A program made the translations under genes and the position numbers. Below, one piece after another: positions 45,400 to 59,479 of a stretch of 64,000 nt of DNA (its first letter is position 1; every line of letters begins with the position of its first letter). Location: positions 52,501 to 116,500 of the forward strand of contig QVRM01006033.1 in assembly GCA_003439945.1 (NCBI GenBank), written 5' to 3'. The notes under the pieces were generated by a model. The model had not been told where the DNA came from. It saw only the letters and a list, made by a program, of their open reading frames with translations, and ran no database searches. The stretch comes from Dermanyssus gallinae (taxonomy: Eukaryota > Arthropoda > Arachnida > Mesostigmata > Dermanyssidae).

Positions 45400-46950
45400 C
45401 ACTCTGTACAGATTTCACCAGTCGCAACGGCTGCGGCCTTATATATCTACCATCTCGATGAGTATCCGAGTGCTATTTATCAACACAGTAAACCGGCTCA
45501 CATTAATTTCAACCGGAATGATTTTAACTATGTAAAAAATACATGTATATAGTCACACCTGGTAAATGGTACAATAATGATGGCAATGATGATGGTGAAA
45601 ACTAAGCAGACTTTAGCAACCTGCCTAAAATAACAGTATGCGTTAGCATAAACTGTGGCTTCCAAAGCACGTGCAGTGCTTGCCGAGAATTGTTCATCAA
45701 AGTGTCCACCATGCCTGATTGCCTCCTGGCTTTTAAATTCCATGTGGGCATGCCTGCATACCAAAAGGCAACGCCATCGACAGCCTGTTCCCGCTTGTCG
45801 GCAGCGTAAGACTTCACGGAGCAGTCACAAATTTGAACAAACGAAGCATTATCACCATATTGGAAGTATCTTATCTCAGGAACCAAGGTACGCGAACAGA
45901 TGTATGCTAAGGAAAGTATCTGTCATTATACATATATGTATGCAGTCATACTTGAAAGGGGTTAATTTTAAAAACATCTACTGTGGATATAATAATGCCC
46001 AGCCCAACTTCGATAGTGTAAAATTATCAGCTACTACCACCTGAAAATTTGTGAAACAATAGGTATCTATATATCTATAAGCGTATAGCGCGTAGTTTTT
46101 AGAGTTAATAGCGCAACACGCATTATCGGGAAGTCCAGTGAGACATTAACTGCTGCTGCAATTGCTGGCAAGCTTATATATAGTTGTCACACGTAGAGTT
46201 ATCACACCTGTCTCTGGAGTCAGTGCTGTTATAAGACAGGTCAGCATCAGATATCTAAATTTTCAAATCAGTTTTTGTGCAAAAAGATGTAATCGAAGTC
46301 ATGTAAGAAGCTGTTTGCCTGTAACGTACGTTGGACTGCAAGTTTAGCTGATCATGTAAAATTTAACTCAAAACACTTCACCTTGCGTAAACGCCTTTGG
46401 CAAGTAAGGAAGGAAGCCAACTAGTCTCGCGAATCAAATGTTAGCCTAAGTCATTAAAAGTTATCTTTTTCAACTTGTTTTCAACTGGTTTCAACTAGTA
46501 CATATGCTCAGTAGATGCAACTGCGGTTTATAACAAATCAGTAACTTTCAATATAACTTGTATATTTATCTGCAGGATACACAAAAACATTGTTATTGCT
46601 TCTTACTAAGGTTTAGCTCTAATAGGCATTAAGCGTGGGCTATTTCCCACGACAAGTCTCACATAACATCGTAACAAATAACGTTTGCGTCAATGCATTC
46701 TTTTCCCTAATAAACAAAGGGGCGTGGTGGTAGCACGATATCCCGCACATCATTCATTTACCAATGTATTAATCTATAATATGTATGTGAACGAGACTTT
46801 GTTTACACTTTGTTCATAATTTCGAGTATGGTCTGCGGCTACCGACGCTCCTTCATAGGCCTGACCCTGGTAAAGTAACGTATCTTACATTAAGTTTCCT
46901 AAGCAAGGCTCTAAATAAAAATTAGCCCATTTCGTCTTTGATAAATTTGT
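45400..46950. other. No gene identified
   Basis: AT-rich intergenic DNA. The overlapping frames at 45602-46044 are on opposite strands without supporting features. Confidence 0.4.
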
Positions 46951-46957
46951 GGGCAAC

Positions 46958-47130
46958 CGTATTACTGGGCACACCTGGGGGTGTTCGGGAACGCACGATG
47001 CACAGGCGTCGCTAGGAGCCAGCGTGACTAGTATAGGACTCACCAACTTACGAGGCTCATATTCCCCATGCTTGGTATTACTTCGTCATTACGTCGAAGC
47101 CGTGGAAGATAGTCTCTGCCTTCATCCTTA
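46958..47130 (+). repeat. Unnamed short interspersed repeat, family 3, copy 4
   Basis: Best full-length comparison is with 53995-54170 on the other strand: TTCGGGAA.GCA.GATGCACA, GCGTGACT, GACTC..CAA and GGTATTACTT.G.CATTAC.TCGAAGCCGTGG match in order. Confidence 0.75.
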
Positions 47131-48039
47131 AATGAACCCTATCCTTGCGTATTTCCCAGGTTTCCCGGGGGCTAGATAAATGACGGATGCCAATGCGTAA
47201 AACGCCCTGTGAGTGTGCGTCGAGACCATGCCATGAGAGCTGCTCCCCCAGTAGGACAATAGCATTGTCTCCTAGCGCCTTTTATTCATCCCACGTTACA
47301 CCGCAGACATTGTCAAATGTGTATTACGTAGGATAGCCAGAAATTGGTGGATAACGTATCTAAAGATGACGTCTGGCTCTACAGAAAATATGAAGCTCCA
47401 GAGTACGGTTATTATAATATTCACAGAAGGGTAATCCACAGAGGGGTGGATCTTTCACTATCGATATATTTACTTATTCAGGTCCTAAAGAAGACGTCGA
47501 GTATGGTGGATAATTGTATGGTCTCGTAATTACTCGAATTATAAAGCATGTGCGAGTTTATTTACCTGTTACAGTAAAACGAGTACGCCAAGGCGTCAGG
47601 GGCTCGGTAAACGCATCGACATAGATAAGTTACTAAGTTACACATTGCTTTGTGCGTATTACCCCAGTCACGTGCTGGAGATGTCACCGGTTCTGCTCTC
47701 TTACATTTTAACACAAGCGGTGTGTTCGTCTACATATGATAGACTTCAAGAAAATCTCATTCGCCAAGAACAACTCCAGATTCACACAGAGTGTATTATT
47801 GGGCAAGTTCAAGTAGGAACAGCTAATGCATCCGCTCTACAGACTGGCCATGTCACCCCCCGCAACTTCCATTACTCTCATCAGTTTGATCCGCTGAAAA
47901 CATCTCAAAGACGAGATAGTAGACGGTGGCCGCTTGATGAGACAGTCAAATCTTGCTGCAAAAATTGCTGTGCTGTAGTTAGTATTAAAACGCCTACAGC
48001 CATCCTAAGATCAAATAGATTAAGACGTGTAAGCGAGAT

Positions 48040-48530
48040 TGATCCATGGTCAGCCAACTTGCAGGACGATGAAGGACCTCAGGGAATGCTATACCCTTAT
48101 TGCTTACCATATGCTTGTCTGGGACGCCACAGTTACCGACTCATTAGCATCTTTAATGGTCGGTGGCGGGGCGGCCTCAGCAGGTTACGCTGGTAATCTA
48201 GCCAAGACAAGGAAGCTCGCAAAATATGCTTCAATAGGGTACCCACATTAATTTCAACCGATAGCGTTCGAGACCTTGGGCCGCCCAGGCAACCTCACCC
48301 GCAAACTCCTCCACAGAGTCGGCGAGCAGCTAAACCTCGCAACCGAAAACAAGAGATCTGCGGCTTTCTTGAGACAGCGTCTCGACCTCGACGTCCAACG
48401 CGGGAACGCGGCGTTCGTCCGCGGCACGCTGCTGAAGTGGTCCCAACCTACTCTATATGAGATAGAGTAATATTCCCAGTGCACACGTTCTCAGGAGACA
48501 ATTATCGCTTTATCTGTATTCTTAATAAAT
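48040..48530 (+). mobile_element. RLE retrotransposon fragment (endonuclease and 3' UTR)
   Basis: The plus strand codes MLVWDATVTDSLASLMVG, then KTRKLAKYASIGYPH, a stop (TAA), then FETLGRPGNLTRKLLHRVGEQ and LDLDVQRGNAAFVRGTLLKW. This is the C-terminal RLE region; the PD half is lost upstream. It is the closest relative of the fragment at 2525-2868, including the 3' UTR. AATAAATCAT at about 48525 may be its polyadenylation signal. The frame at 47645-48030 may be its eroded upstream part but I cannot match it. Confidence 0.8.
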
Positions 48531-48712
48531 CATGATTATAAACCCTCATTTAAAGTTTTACTTCAGTACCATCGTATTATGAGATGCAGAAATAAATTGG
48601 CAACCACTTAAATTTCTATTTGATTAAAAGTAACCTGATTTGTAATAGTATAATCAATATTTTAAGCAAAATATTTTATTTTATAAAATAACTTAAAAAA
48701 AATTATAAAATG

Positions 48713-48716
<4 letters not shown>

Positions 48717-48770
<54 letters not shown>

Positions 48771-48776
48771 ATATAA
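48717..48776. repeat. (TA)n microsatellite
   Basis: TA run with one TTT interruption. 48780-49760 shows no gene. Confidence 0.9.
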
Positions 48777-49767
48777 AGTGTATATAATAAACATCTAGAT
48801 AGTTAGTTGCGACACTCAGTGCGTTTCTTTCGATTTGTTTTTAGCTTGCAGCCTATAGTGGTCAGGCCGACCCTAATGCTGTGGTAGTCGAACCGTTTGA
48901 CGTCATGGCTTAGTGATTAGCCTATCTGCTAACTTGCATATGCAGTTATTATGAGCGCTGTTGATACGTGAGATTCACCAGTCAATCCTGTTGACGGACT
49001 CACGTTTTAGCTTGCTTTCAGCACAATCAGTACGATTCCAACGTATGCTTGTTGTCGCTATTATTTAGTGTCTGGAAATTATAGTGATCAAGTATTAGAG
49101 AAGTAATGTACGGTGTCTTCACATATTATGTATACCTCTGTGATCGAGATTTTTACAGTACTCTGCTACACAATGAAGTACACTTCTGAACAGCACCTCT
49201 AAAACTGGTTTTTATTATGTCCTTTTTTTCTTTGTGTTTGTTGAGTGTTAGCATACCCTTTTTGCGTTACTGACGCTGTACCTTTTTAAAGTCTGATTTT
49301 TCTACAGGGGCCAGGACCAAAAAATGCTTTTAGCCAGCGGCAAAACAGAAATGACTTGTAGAGGACTGGCAGGCAGGAGTCTTGTGAATTCAAGTTTACT
49401 TGTCTTAACTAACAGAGTGAACAACGTATTACATATATCCTAGCGAATACATATGAAAATACGCTCTACGAAATAGCATGTCAAAGATCGTAAAGCGAGA
49501 TTTGACTGTAAATAAATAAAACTAGCTATATCTCCGTCTCTCGTTCGGAACCTGAATTTGACCAACAATTTGTCTGTGGGATACACCCTCCTACCTAAAT
49601 AGTGAACATGTTTGCCAACAAAGTCAAATTTCTGTTTCCTAGCGAAATGTTAGATTTATAAGAACTCATACACACGTATGAATATATATAACAAAACCTC
49701 CATTTACATTACTTGGCATGCTATATCTCTAAAACCGTATCCCATTTACGTAGAACGTATTTTCTTA

Positions 49768-49892
<125 letters not shown>

Positions 49893-49899
49893 TGTGTAT

Positions 49900-52800
49900 G
49901 CTAAAGCGATCTAAATCTCGACAACGACGAAGCCTTTAAAATATTTTTATTGCTTACGCCTTATTATTGTGTTAAACTAGGTTGGTTGAGTTCCCTTTGC
50001 AACGTCTGTTCATTGTACTTTGTTCCTCAAATTGCTTGCTATTCAGGTTGTTAACCTTTGTTAACACACTATCTGGCGTTCCTTTGCAATCCAGATGGTA
50101 AGTGGATACAAAGTTGATTGGGCATTTTATTATAGTCCGAAGTGTGTGCTTAAATGTCGCCTGTACTAGAATCAGTTTTGCCTGTCATAAAAATCACGAC
50201 ATGCCTTGGGCTGGTACTTTCCTTAAGTAGCTCATTTTCTTGCACCTGACAAATGCAAATCAGTTATTTTGCTTATGTTGTGGCCCATTTTTGAATGTGC
50301 GTATTCTACTCTGGAAAAGTCGTAAATAAAATGGCTCTGGTTTACATGAATGCACGGCAACCTAACAGCAGTGTCAGGTCAATATGCTGTAAGCTCATAT
50401 GTAATTCAACGCACGCCAGAGTCACATGTTTATACCAGTTATTTTGTTAAAGGATAGTACTGTGCTATAATTGAATATGATTTTATACGATCGATTTAAT
50501 TATGTGTTCTTCGAGACTAAGTTCATATTTCTCTAGGTTGTTGTCAAGCCAAGTATTCGCTAACTTTATCAAGCGACAATATGAGCGCATTAGATTGCTG
50601 TCGGCTAATTCATAAACACACGTTATAGAGCATGCTGACTAGTTTTTATAGGATAAATGGCCCTGTGTCTCTTTGAAGCTTTACGTATAGTAATATTATA
50701 GACGGGGCTCACAGGTTACTTGTCAGAGAAATTCGCTAACTTATTATGTTGTCCCTTTGATGTGCTTTCTTTAGAGTCTTGAGAGTCTCTAGAGCATACT
50801 TTATTTCTTAGTGCCAAATAGGCTAAAATTAAAAGATGCCTGAGGTCTGGTCCCGTGCAGATCACCTATGTATTTGTTTGGCCCGCTTTTTTGGTTTTTA
50901 CACTAAGAACACAGCATTTGTTTTCTGCTGTATGTTCGGCAAAACATAATCGGTAAAACCGAGTGAAGGGGAAATGTACGGAAGATGAGCGCATGCTGAA
51001 GCTTACACCGACATCTGGCATCATCGGGCACCAACAACAAGGCTGGCTAAGTACAACGATGGAAAACGAACCCACCGAATTTCCGGTAGGAATATAAACA
51101 AAATGTTTTGATCTTTCAAGCGCAGGAAGTGACCAAAAAGTTTGCGTTTGTAGCAAGTATTGGTCTAAACGTTGGTTGTGAACGTGTGTTTGTTATTTGA
51201 CGCATTTCTGCTCTGCTCTTTTTAGCTTTCCTGCTTGGAATAGGGTAGACAACCTCTTAAAATCAAAACTGTGTAATTTGCGTACTTGTAATAAACTTGT
51301 AAAATTCCGCGGACGTTCAGAAAAAATGCGTGCAACATCAAGCGGCCTGGCGAAGTTCAATTTCGTTGTAAGAAACCCTCTTAGATCTACTCGTGTATCT
51401 AAATTTTACAGCAGTAAGGTTATGTTAGAAAAAAATTGTGTTATCTAAAATGCGTGTGTGCGTTTTCAATTAATATAGTGATAGCAGCGCATATAAAAAG
51501 AACCGATAAACAAAACAAATAATAACTAAGGGAAACATTGACCACCTCAACATATGGATCACATTCCTGAAATTGGCGTTTTTCTTCGATTGGTATTTTA
51601 GCTATGGAAGTGTGCAAAAAATGCGCTAATGTATTTTTTTAACAAAGCATGTATTTTTATAAGGAAGAAAAAATCAAGGGCTTTACCTCCCACAACTGAA
51701 GTGTACTGCACACGTGAATTCTGTCGTCACAGGGGTAGCCTCGCGGGTAAATAGGGCTACGTACGCTTTCGTAACAAAGCATTTAACGTCATGTGTAAAA
51801 AAAGAATAGTATTTACTTCATAGAGTTGTACATGCCTAGTTGTGGCACCAAGGGTATTATACGAAACTGGAGACGTTTTGCATAATTATCGAAGGCGGTG
51901 GGACAAGGGACTGTCTAACGCACTGAATACAGACAGAAATGTCTAATGTTTACAAGGCTTGCGAACAAGCAAATACATAGATTCTTCAATAAAGCGTTCC
52001 CGATTACTATAATAATAACAATAATAATATCAAAAGTAATCGTTTATCGATGAAGGGCACGTGCACGAGACGTGTTGAGAGCCCCGCGAAATGCAGGCTT
52101 TTTTTTTTTAGTAAAAAGGTTCGCTTTGTGAGCTCGAACCCAGTGTACTAACGTGGTAGTTCTATCACAGCTCCTCACCTACAATTGTCTGATGGGCTCT
52201 TACGTAGCTGTCCGACCCGTTGCGCCGATGTAGTGAACAAACAGTTAAAGGGCGGCCCAGTGTTCCTTCTCAGTATTGTCGGTGAGGCAACAGCTCCCCC
52301 AGTGAGTGCAAACGGACATTTCGCGACATAACATCGACACGTGAAAATCAGTGTATCATCATAAATTGTGCTACCTAAGCAGTGTACCATAGAACATAGG
52401 TTCACTGTTGTCACGTTTACAAGAAGTGAAACGAAGCAAAACAAAACAAGAGAACGAACACACAAGAGAGGAGGGGCTCACAAGGCGGATGGAACGTGGT
52501 GTGGCAAACGACGTAGATCGCACCTATACTAAAAATTATTCGGAGGAAATGTGCACGATATATAACTTTTACATGCTGGACGTGACTGTGATGCATCCAG
52601 CGGCGATGCCGAAGCCTGGAAAACCACCGTGACCAGAGGCAAGAAGGCAGTGAGGGCTGCTCTGCGAAGTAGCGACTACAGCTATTCCAGCTTGCCTTAA
52701 GAGCAGTGATCGTCAAAAAGTAGGCGCGGGTACGGACGGACGATCGGACGTTATCTTCGGAAGTCAGAATGATCCCGAACAAGCTGAGTTTACTTACACT

Positions 52801-53990
52801 GAGCAAAAGCTGACTTTACATTATGCGCATACTCGCTTTAGAGGGCAAGGTAATTGAAATCGGGGTCACGCAGGCAAAACATGGGACAACGGCTAGCGCG
52901 CTCAAAGACCTACGCGAAGTGCCCATGGCACATCTGACCAGCGCGAGCGCAATTAAAGATCACATTAACAAAATTAAACTGCTTTAACTTGGCAATTTGT
53001 GTGTGCGGACAACTGAGCGTCGCCAGGTATCATGTATTGAAATGCTTATATTTCCTCACTTGTAGCAAGTGTGAATGACATCATAAACATGCTAATATGA
53101 AGGTTACAATCACCTTTTATCTGGAATCAAATATTTTCTAAGAACCTTCTCTTTAATTCTCGACTATCTTTTGTCCTCCACGGGTTGTTTTACCTTCAGT
53201 GCACAGAGAGGCGAACATGTTAAAGTATCCAGGGTATCCCTAACCGTTTTTGTGGCAGCATAGCCGCGAACTCGCAGCTGTATGGTTATCAAGCATTTTC
53301 ATGCATAAGCACCGCTTGAAGAATATTATACATTATCTCGCGTCCTAAGCGATTAATATTATTCCTTTAACTTTGAGCCAAGGTTACACAGCGTCACCAC
53401 AAGCAACTTTGTAATCTACACAAGATTGGAGGTTTGTCATGCTAGGTCGATGTAGGAGGGAAGAATAGGGGAAGATTAGAGACTACACATCCCCTGTATT
53501 CATGAAGGTGACTTTCTGCAAAATATGAAGCAGAAAACCCCAAATGTTTATTACCACAAGTCTATTAGATTTATTGAACGCTTTTACCAATATATTACGT
53601 GACGATAGCGCCTATCTGCCGCATAAACGGGGCTGAACAGGGAAACCCTTAGGGGAGCCGCACTGTTTAGCCTCGGTGTATAACACCTTGTTTTCCACAT
53701 TCAAAGCCTCTGGATACAGTCTAAAGTAAGCAATTCCAACACCAATGAAGTGTTGCAACCCAAGCGACATTTCCTCGGCAAGTCCACTGAACAAAGACGA
53801 CATACACCTGCTGAGGCCCTAGTAGTAACTGACGGATATTTTTTGTGCTCTGGCGATGACAAGCGACGTTTTCTGTGAAACATATGATTATATCTAAGGT
53901 CGACTAAAAACCACATGCTGCACAGTGCATCTACTACGCTATACCCGGATGAATTGCTTTACATGCGGGATGATAGTCAGGGATAGAGCT
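49900..53990. other. No gene identified; tRNA-like head at 52114-52175
   Basis: Four kilobases of AT-rich DNA with short unsupported frames. On the minus strand 52175-52114 reads AGCTGTGATAGAACT (box A-like) and CACTGGGTTCGAGCTC (box B-like), a likely SINE or tRNA relic. Missing 5' exons of the gene ending at 57567 may lie here. Confidence 0.4.
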
Positions 53991-53994
53991 GATT

Positions 53995-54170
53995 GAAGGA
54001 GAACGGCAGAGACGCCTCTCCCACGGCTTCGATGTAATGCCAAAGTAATACCGAGCCTGGGGGGTGGGGAGGAATCCGGGTTTAGTGGGTTTGCGAGTCT
54101 CACACGAGTCACGCAGGCTGCTAGTGGCGCATGTGCATCATGCATTCCCGAAACCTCCCAGAACAAAAAA
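53995..54170 (-). repeat. Unnamed short interspersed repeat, family 3, copy 5, with A-rich run
   Basis: The minus strand shows TTTCGGGAATGCATGATGCAC, GACTCGCAAACCCACTAAAC and GGTATTACTTTGGCATTAC in family order. An A10 run on the plus strand (54162-54171) borders it. Confidence 0.75.
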
Positions 54171-54324
54171 AAAGGATGAATTTCTTTTCCCAATATAAGG
54201 TGCTATGCTGTTCTCATTCTAAGGCCTACTCCTGTTTTCAATCCAAGGTAACCTTGCAGTAGAACGACCATGCGCCAGTCAGTCGCACAGTTTCTAATTC
54301 CGTTTCATTTTTGTATGATCTCAT

Positions 54325-54446
54325 TGCATACTTTCTGGCTAGGACATGTGGGGATGCAGTTAATACTGAGGGCCTGCATCCGCTTATTGCGGCGGAGAAG
54401 ATCTCTTACAACAGCAGCTGAAAGCTCCGGGAGATTTTTAAGCTCT
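54325..54446 (-). other. Possible isolated exon with leucine-rich-repeat-like sequence
   Basis: On the minus strand an acceptor-like ctgtag precedes VELKNLPELSAAVVRDLLRR, then NKRMQALSINCIPTCPSQK and a gtatgc donor-like end. The leucine spacing is reminiscent of an LRR, but one short stretch cannot establish it. No partner exon was found. Confidence 0.25.
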
Positions 54447-55528
54447 ACAGAATTGACATAACTTAAAAAAACGAGCCGGTAAAAGGGAAAGACAGGTCGG
54501 CACCACTGGAGCCTTGAGACCTTAAATTGAAGGGTGATGCCAGGCATCGTTTTTTTGGAAGATGCCGTTGTTTAGGTGTCTGTGGGAGTAACGCTTATTA
54601 GTGATAATAATAATTATACGAATAAAAATACTACGCGCCCGGTCAAAAGCTGCAACACCCATCACATTTGGCCTTAGGCATATTGCATACACACCCTAGC
54701 ACCATATTAAAAAGGATTATTTAATTCGGAAATTAATTAAATTTGCTTTAAAATGCAATCGGAATGTTCACATGACAATGAAAACAATTTTCAGTTTAAG
54801 ACAAATGTATGGGTGACTTATTTAGTGTTCTGTAAAATGAATGTAACTTGGCCCTCTGTTTAGCTCCACGTACCCTAATAACGACCGCCGTACTATTTAG
54901 CATAAGCATTGACCCAAGTGGGATACTATTCCACTCTTATAGCGCATAGCATTATGGAGCTCAGGAAGCTGGAGTTCTGACCTGGGTTCCATGCTGGCCA
55001 GTCCATTAAGCTAGCTAACATTGTTTTGCATGATTACGACAAAGTCAGCACCAAGAATTTCTTGCACAAGGCACGAGGTAAACTGTCGAAATCTCCTCAA
55101 CGTACTGTTGTACGTTGTTATAGAACGTACGTAGAGCGAATCCGTTGAATCGAGGGTCTTGCTTTTTCTGGGAGGTTACAGGACTTTAGGGAACTCCAGA
55201 AGTTCAGTTGTCGCAGACTAGCGACTGTAGGCAAACCGATATCGAGCCTGTCCTGGTGAGTCGTGGCTCTGTCACTCTGAACATGTCACTGAGGTCACTG
55301 GCTTACTGAGAAGAAACGAGCTGAAGACTTGCTTACGTGTTACATATGGGATTACGACACCTGTGAACACGACAGAGTTGACTACACGTATCATACACGC
55401 AATTTGAGTACAGTAATTTTACAGTTAATGCAAACAGGTTAACCTTACAGTTGTGATTTCATAAGGTGGTTGGTTTTGCTTGGCGATTGCTATTGATTTG
55501 CACGGTCTGTGAACGCGTGCACGTACAG

Positions 55529-57567
55529 GTAAGAAAGTTGGGACGGCAGTTCGAAGGTCGCGCCGCTGCGGCTGGCGCACGTCGGAGGTTGTGGCTAAAC
55601 TCGATCGAAGAGTCATCCCGGGCAGCCGAACAGCTAGACAACTTGCAGATGCAGGTAGGTTACAGCATTGCTTTATTGATTGTGTGAGCTATCATGAACG
55701 AGATTTTTTTTTAGATTTTCCGTAAGGCAATTGCCCGTGTACGGTTTTTTCATGTCATGGCTAATTTTAATCCACTCCGGCATTTACCTTGTCTAACTTG
55801 GAAGCCAATTTAAGAGTGGCCGGTCTGGGTCTCGAACCCAATCCTCCCGAATGCAAGGCAAAGGCTTTGCAACTAAGCCATTTTGCTTGGTTAATTATTG
55901 TTGTATTTGATTGTTGTAAATTCGATGTTATGCTAATGTTGGCGTTTTGAGACGCCCTACGCACGAAAGAGATAAGTGTGGCAACAATCTGAAAGTCGCT
56001 ATGTTGTCGTTATGGAAAACTTGTAGCAGGCGAAGGCGCGAGCCCGTCAGGAATTACTGTACAGTGTCTATCACGAGCTGGAGGAGACGCTTGCCGAGCG
56101 CATGGTGGAGAAGTTGTCTACGCTGCAGGACCACGCTGTCCGACTAACGCAGCTTCGGTGCTTCATGGCCGCCGAAGAAGACATTGCCGAGAGCGAGGTT
56201 AGGCGTAGGTATTTTATTTGTTAGTTTGCTGAGATTTTCACTTTCCCACTATATTAAGCTCGTACGCTCTCTCTCTCTCTCTCTCTCTATTTTTCTTTTG
56301 AAGGGGGATCTGATACATTTGCCGTGGTCACACCTTCATAAAATTCAATAACTATTCCTATGTTGTGACTGTTGCGGAGACTACTTTGATCCTGTTGAAT
56401 TTTTGTTTTTAATTGAATTTTTTTTTCTAATTCATTTTTTTGGCATCGGCAACGCGAGAAGCGCCAACCGTTGGTGCACTGTGACATAAGCGAAGCGTTC
56501 CGAGGATCTATTCTCGATAATATGTCGATAGGTGCATGTTATAGAAAGTGTATTTAATTATATGCGGCTGACCACGTATCAAAACGTTAACGTATGTAGT
56601 CGACCGCTGGTTATCGACGTGTCTGGCAGCGACATACGCCCATACTTAGCTAAATAGCTTGGCTTATTAACTGACAAGAGATTGGCAAACTGGCATAGGA
56701 AAACAGAGACCTACTGGCGGACGAAGCCACGCGGGGCGGCGTGGCCGAACGAGGCCAAATCGACGAATCGAAGCCGAGAGCAATTGTCAAAACACCACAG
56801 AGGGTCTCGTATCCCTTCATAATTTACAACCTTCGACCTCATGAAATCGAAGAAGATCTTCGGGCCATACGCCAGTATGGCCAACATGTACGTAATGGAC
56901 ATTCCTTTTCACACATGTCGAGCATAGCGCTGTTGAGATATCAGCTAGAAGCACATCTATACATTATATGTAAACTAACTGTAACATGCGTATATTATGT
57001 TCTTTCTCTTTCTACGTGTCCTATAGCACACACCTAGACAAAACCTTGCTGTGAGGGAACTAGAAGAAACACTAACGGCGCAGCCGGGCGCTATATATGT
57101 ATACTGTCGGATTCCCTTTCACGGCATATTATGCCACCCCTAATAAAATATGCGAACTAGGTGTATCTAGACGGCACGAATGTACACTATTAAGATCAAA
57201 CCCGTAGACAGCTACGGTCTTAGAACGGCCGTATAAATATCATAGGCTGTCCCCTATTTTGATGAGAGAGGGGAGAATAGCCTCCTGTAAAAAGGCAATG
57301 AACAGCAACGCATTCAAAGCTCTGAGCTCTGAGTGGTGGATCTTGATTGTTAGCTTTGTTTTGATCGATCTGTCCGCTTGCTCATTGTGGCGTGACTCTC
57401 ATATGATTTTATGTATTAATATACACATATATGTATATACTATTGTTTGATCTATGATATTTCAGGGTAACGCGTTCTGTCAGCGGACGTTAGCGTCTAC
57501 CCGCTTGTACCCTGAGCGAGATCCGATACTTCAGGCTGATTTCGGCATTCATTATGAGGACAATTAG
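55529..57567 (+). CDS. Sds3/BRMS1-like Sin3-HDAC corepressor subunit, last four exons
   Basis: Exons 55529-55654, 56027-56204, 56709-56887 and 57466-57567 join with phases 0, 1, 0 and give the C-terminal 194 residues, stop TAG. Exons 1-2 encode a long coiled coil (IEESSRAAEQLDNLQMQ, then RQELLYSVYHELEETLAERM). Exon 3 has a basic/acidic linker and VSYPFIIYNLRPHEIEEDLRAI. The order LLY...ELEE coiled coil, linker, then a P-[FY]-I-[IV]-Y-x-L...EI..D...I motif is that of BRMS1 and BRMS1L, members of the Sds3-like family that scaffold Sin3-HDAC repressor complexes in the nucleus. Similarity is judged from memory and the protein is divergent. The N-terminal exons are not found. A SINE lies in the first intron shown. 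AATAAA is at 58037-58042. The gtacgtaa donor at 56888 and ttcag acceptor at 57465 are strong. Confidence 0.62.
55719..55894 (-). repeat. tRNA-headed SINE-like repeat, family 1, copy 2, intronic
   Basis: On the minus strand: AAAATGGCTTAGTTGCAAAG (box A-like), GGATTGGGTTCGAGACCC (box B-like), then the body shared with 1380-1530. It lies antisense in an intron of the Sds3/BRMS1-like gene. Confidence 0.8.
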
Positions 57568-58036
57568 AATTTAGCTTTTTAGTTTTTACTACTACTACTG
57601 CCACTACCACACACTACTACTACCACTTCTTCTACTACTATAGCAAATACAGATGATTAAATACCAGCAACGTTTAGACCCGCCTATTCATAACGGCGGG
57701 CCACACTACTGCAGTGCTTCCCCAACGAGACAGAAGACACCAATTTTTATTATTAGTTTATTATTATTATTACTATTATTAGACATATACATACATACAA
57801 TGTTTGATATCCTTAGGAAATGCAACAAAGCGTCCCGTAGAGCACGGAAAGCATTGTACACTGTCCCCCGTAAACGTGATGATTGAGATTATGTCAGAAC
57901 GATTCAATGAAATATAGCATTCAGTTGTTCTGCGTAGTTCAGTTCCTTGTAGTGATCAGTGCCTTTGTTCGGGCTTTCTCGCGTCTGCCTGCCTGCCAGC
58001 AGTACAGAAAGACCAAGAGATAGAGGAATTGGCATA

Positions 58037-58042
58037 AATAAA
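58037..58042 (+). terminator. Candidate polyadenylation signal of the Sds3/BRMS1-like gene
   Basis: AATAAA 470 bases after the stop codon. Confidence 0.4.
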
Positions 58043-58406
58043 GCGCTTTCTGACGACATATAGAACCGTTTTTCATCGACATTGAGCGCGTTTACCGCAA
58101 ACTGACGTTTTGTATTACCACACGCGGTCGCTTTCCTCAAACAACTGATAACGTTCTCTCTCTTTTAATCGTTTTTCCTTTTGTTTTTATTTTTTTATTT
58201 TTGACATTGCAGTCAAAGCAAATTTTCTTTTTTTGGGGATTTAGCGGTTGCCTTTTTTTGCCAATGCCATCCCTGAACGTGTGCGACACACTGATTAGTT
58301 TATAGGTCATTGAGGAAGTTATTTGCCTGTTCGTTGTAAGCAAAGATTGTGTGTTCTTTTTTATGATGTTCATTACTGTTACTTTTGCAATGGTTATAAT
58401 TTTTAT

Positions 58407-58410
<4 letters not shown>

Positions 58411-58445
<35 letters not shown>
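58411..58445. repeat. (TA)n microsatellite
   Basis: TA run in AT-rich DNA. No gene from 58050 to 59480. Confidence 0.9.
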
Positions 58446-58453
<8 letters not shown>

Positions 58454-59479
58454 CATAAAACTTATAATGTTTATGTAGTTATCGGATAACGCAAGTAAAC
58501 TCTGCGCAAAATTTTTTAATAAGATATATGAAAAAACATGTTTTTGTTTTCTTTTAGTTTGGTTGAAATCAGACTTTTTAATTTGTGTTGAAAAAATTCG
58601 TACAATGAACAAGCTTTGTAACTAAGTAATTAAAAAACTTTCTATAGGTGTAATTAAAAGGCTGTCATGGTTAACATAACATTTTGAATCGTTCTAGTCA
58701 AATGTAGAACCGCTTAGTTTTTTGTAACTTCAGTTTGTCAGTAAGTGAGTTTAGGGTGTATTAGGCATCACAAACGCTTTAGAGAAGTCTGATCGCTTTT
58801 TGGTAAGGCACTGCAACTTTACTGCAACTTGTACGCAAGGGTTCGCAGTTCCAGCTCTCATAATATTTATTTGAAGTATATATTACTCAACATTTCACGA
58901 ATTATGATAACGGTACTGTTCAGCGGGCCGACATTTCCAATGAAGGACGAATGGGCTTGCCGGGCATTTGCGTAGATCACTAGGCTCCTATGAGGTGATT
59001 CACAGAGAATAATGTAAGCTTCGTGCACCGCCGTGTCAACTGAATCGGTTGAGTCTACCATATTACATTTTAATAAGATGATGTTTACTTGCTTGTAAAA
59101 TATGGATACGATTAGGTAAACGCAAGGTTCATCACACCGAACGGACATACACATAGATCGACCCAGCGTTGGCAATATTGATTTTTCATGCTAACTCGCT
59201 TCGAAGTTTTGTGCTTGTCTGTTGTACATCTGCATTCGAAAATAAAGTAAACATGAGGAGTGCAACAAAAGTTAGATACTTGACGCTGTATTGCTTACGT
59301 TTTTTAATGATCTATTGTTTGGAGGTGTTCAACTTTGTGGTGACAATCACAGCCGTATTAGTACTTAATTTATTTGATATAGGAAATTAAATATATATTT
59401 GTTTTTATACAAGCAACTATATCTGTTATTCAAATATAGGGTTATATGGATATGTGATTAACCACGTATCCCTGCTTGA

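Noticed and set aside
52408..52806. Overlapping plus and minus frames as a gene
   Set aside because: Short, on opposite strands, with no splice-site support or recognisable motif.
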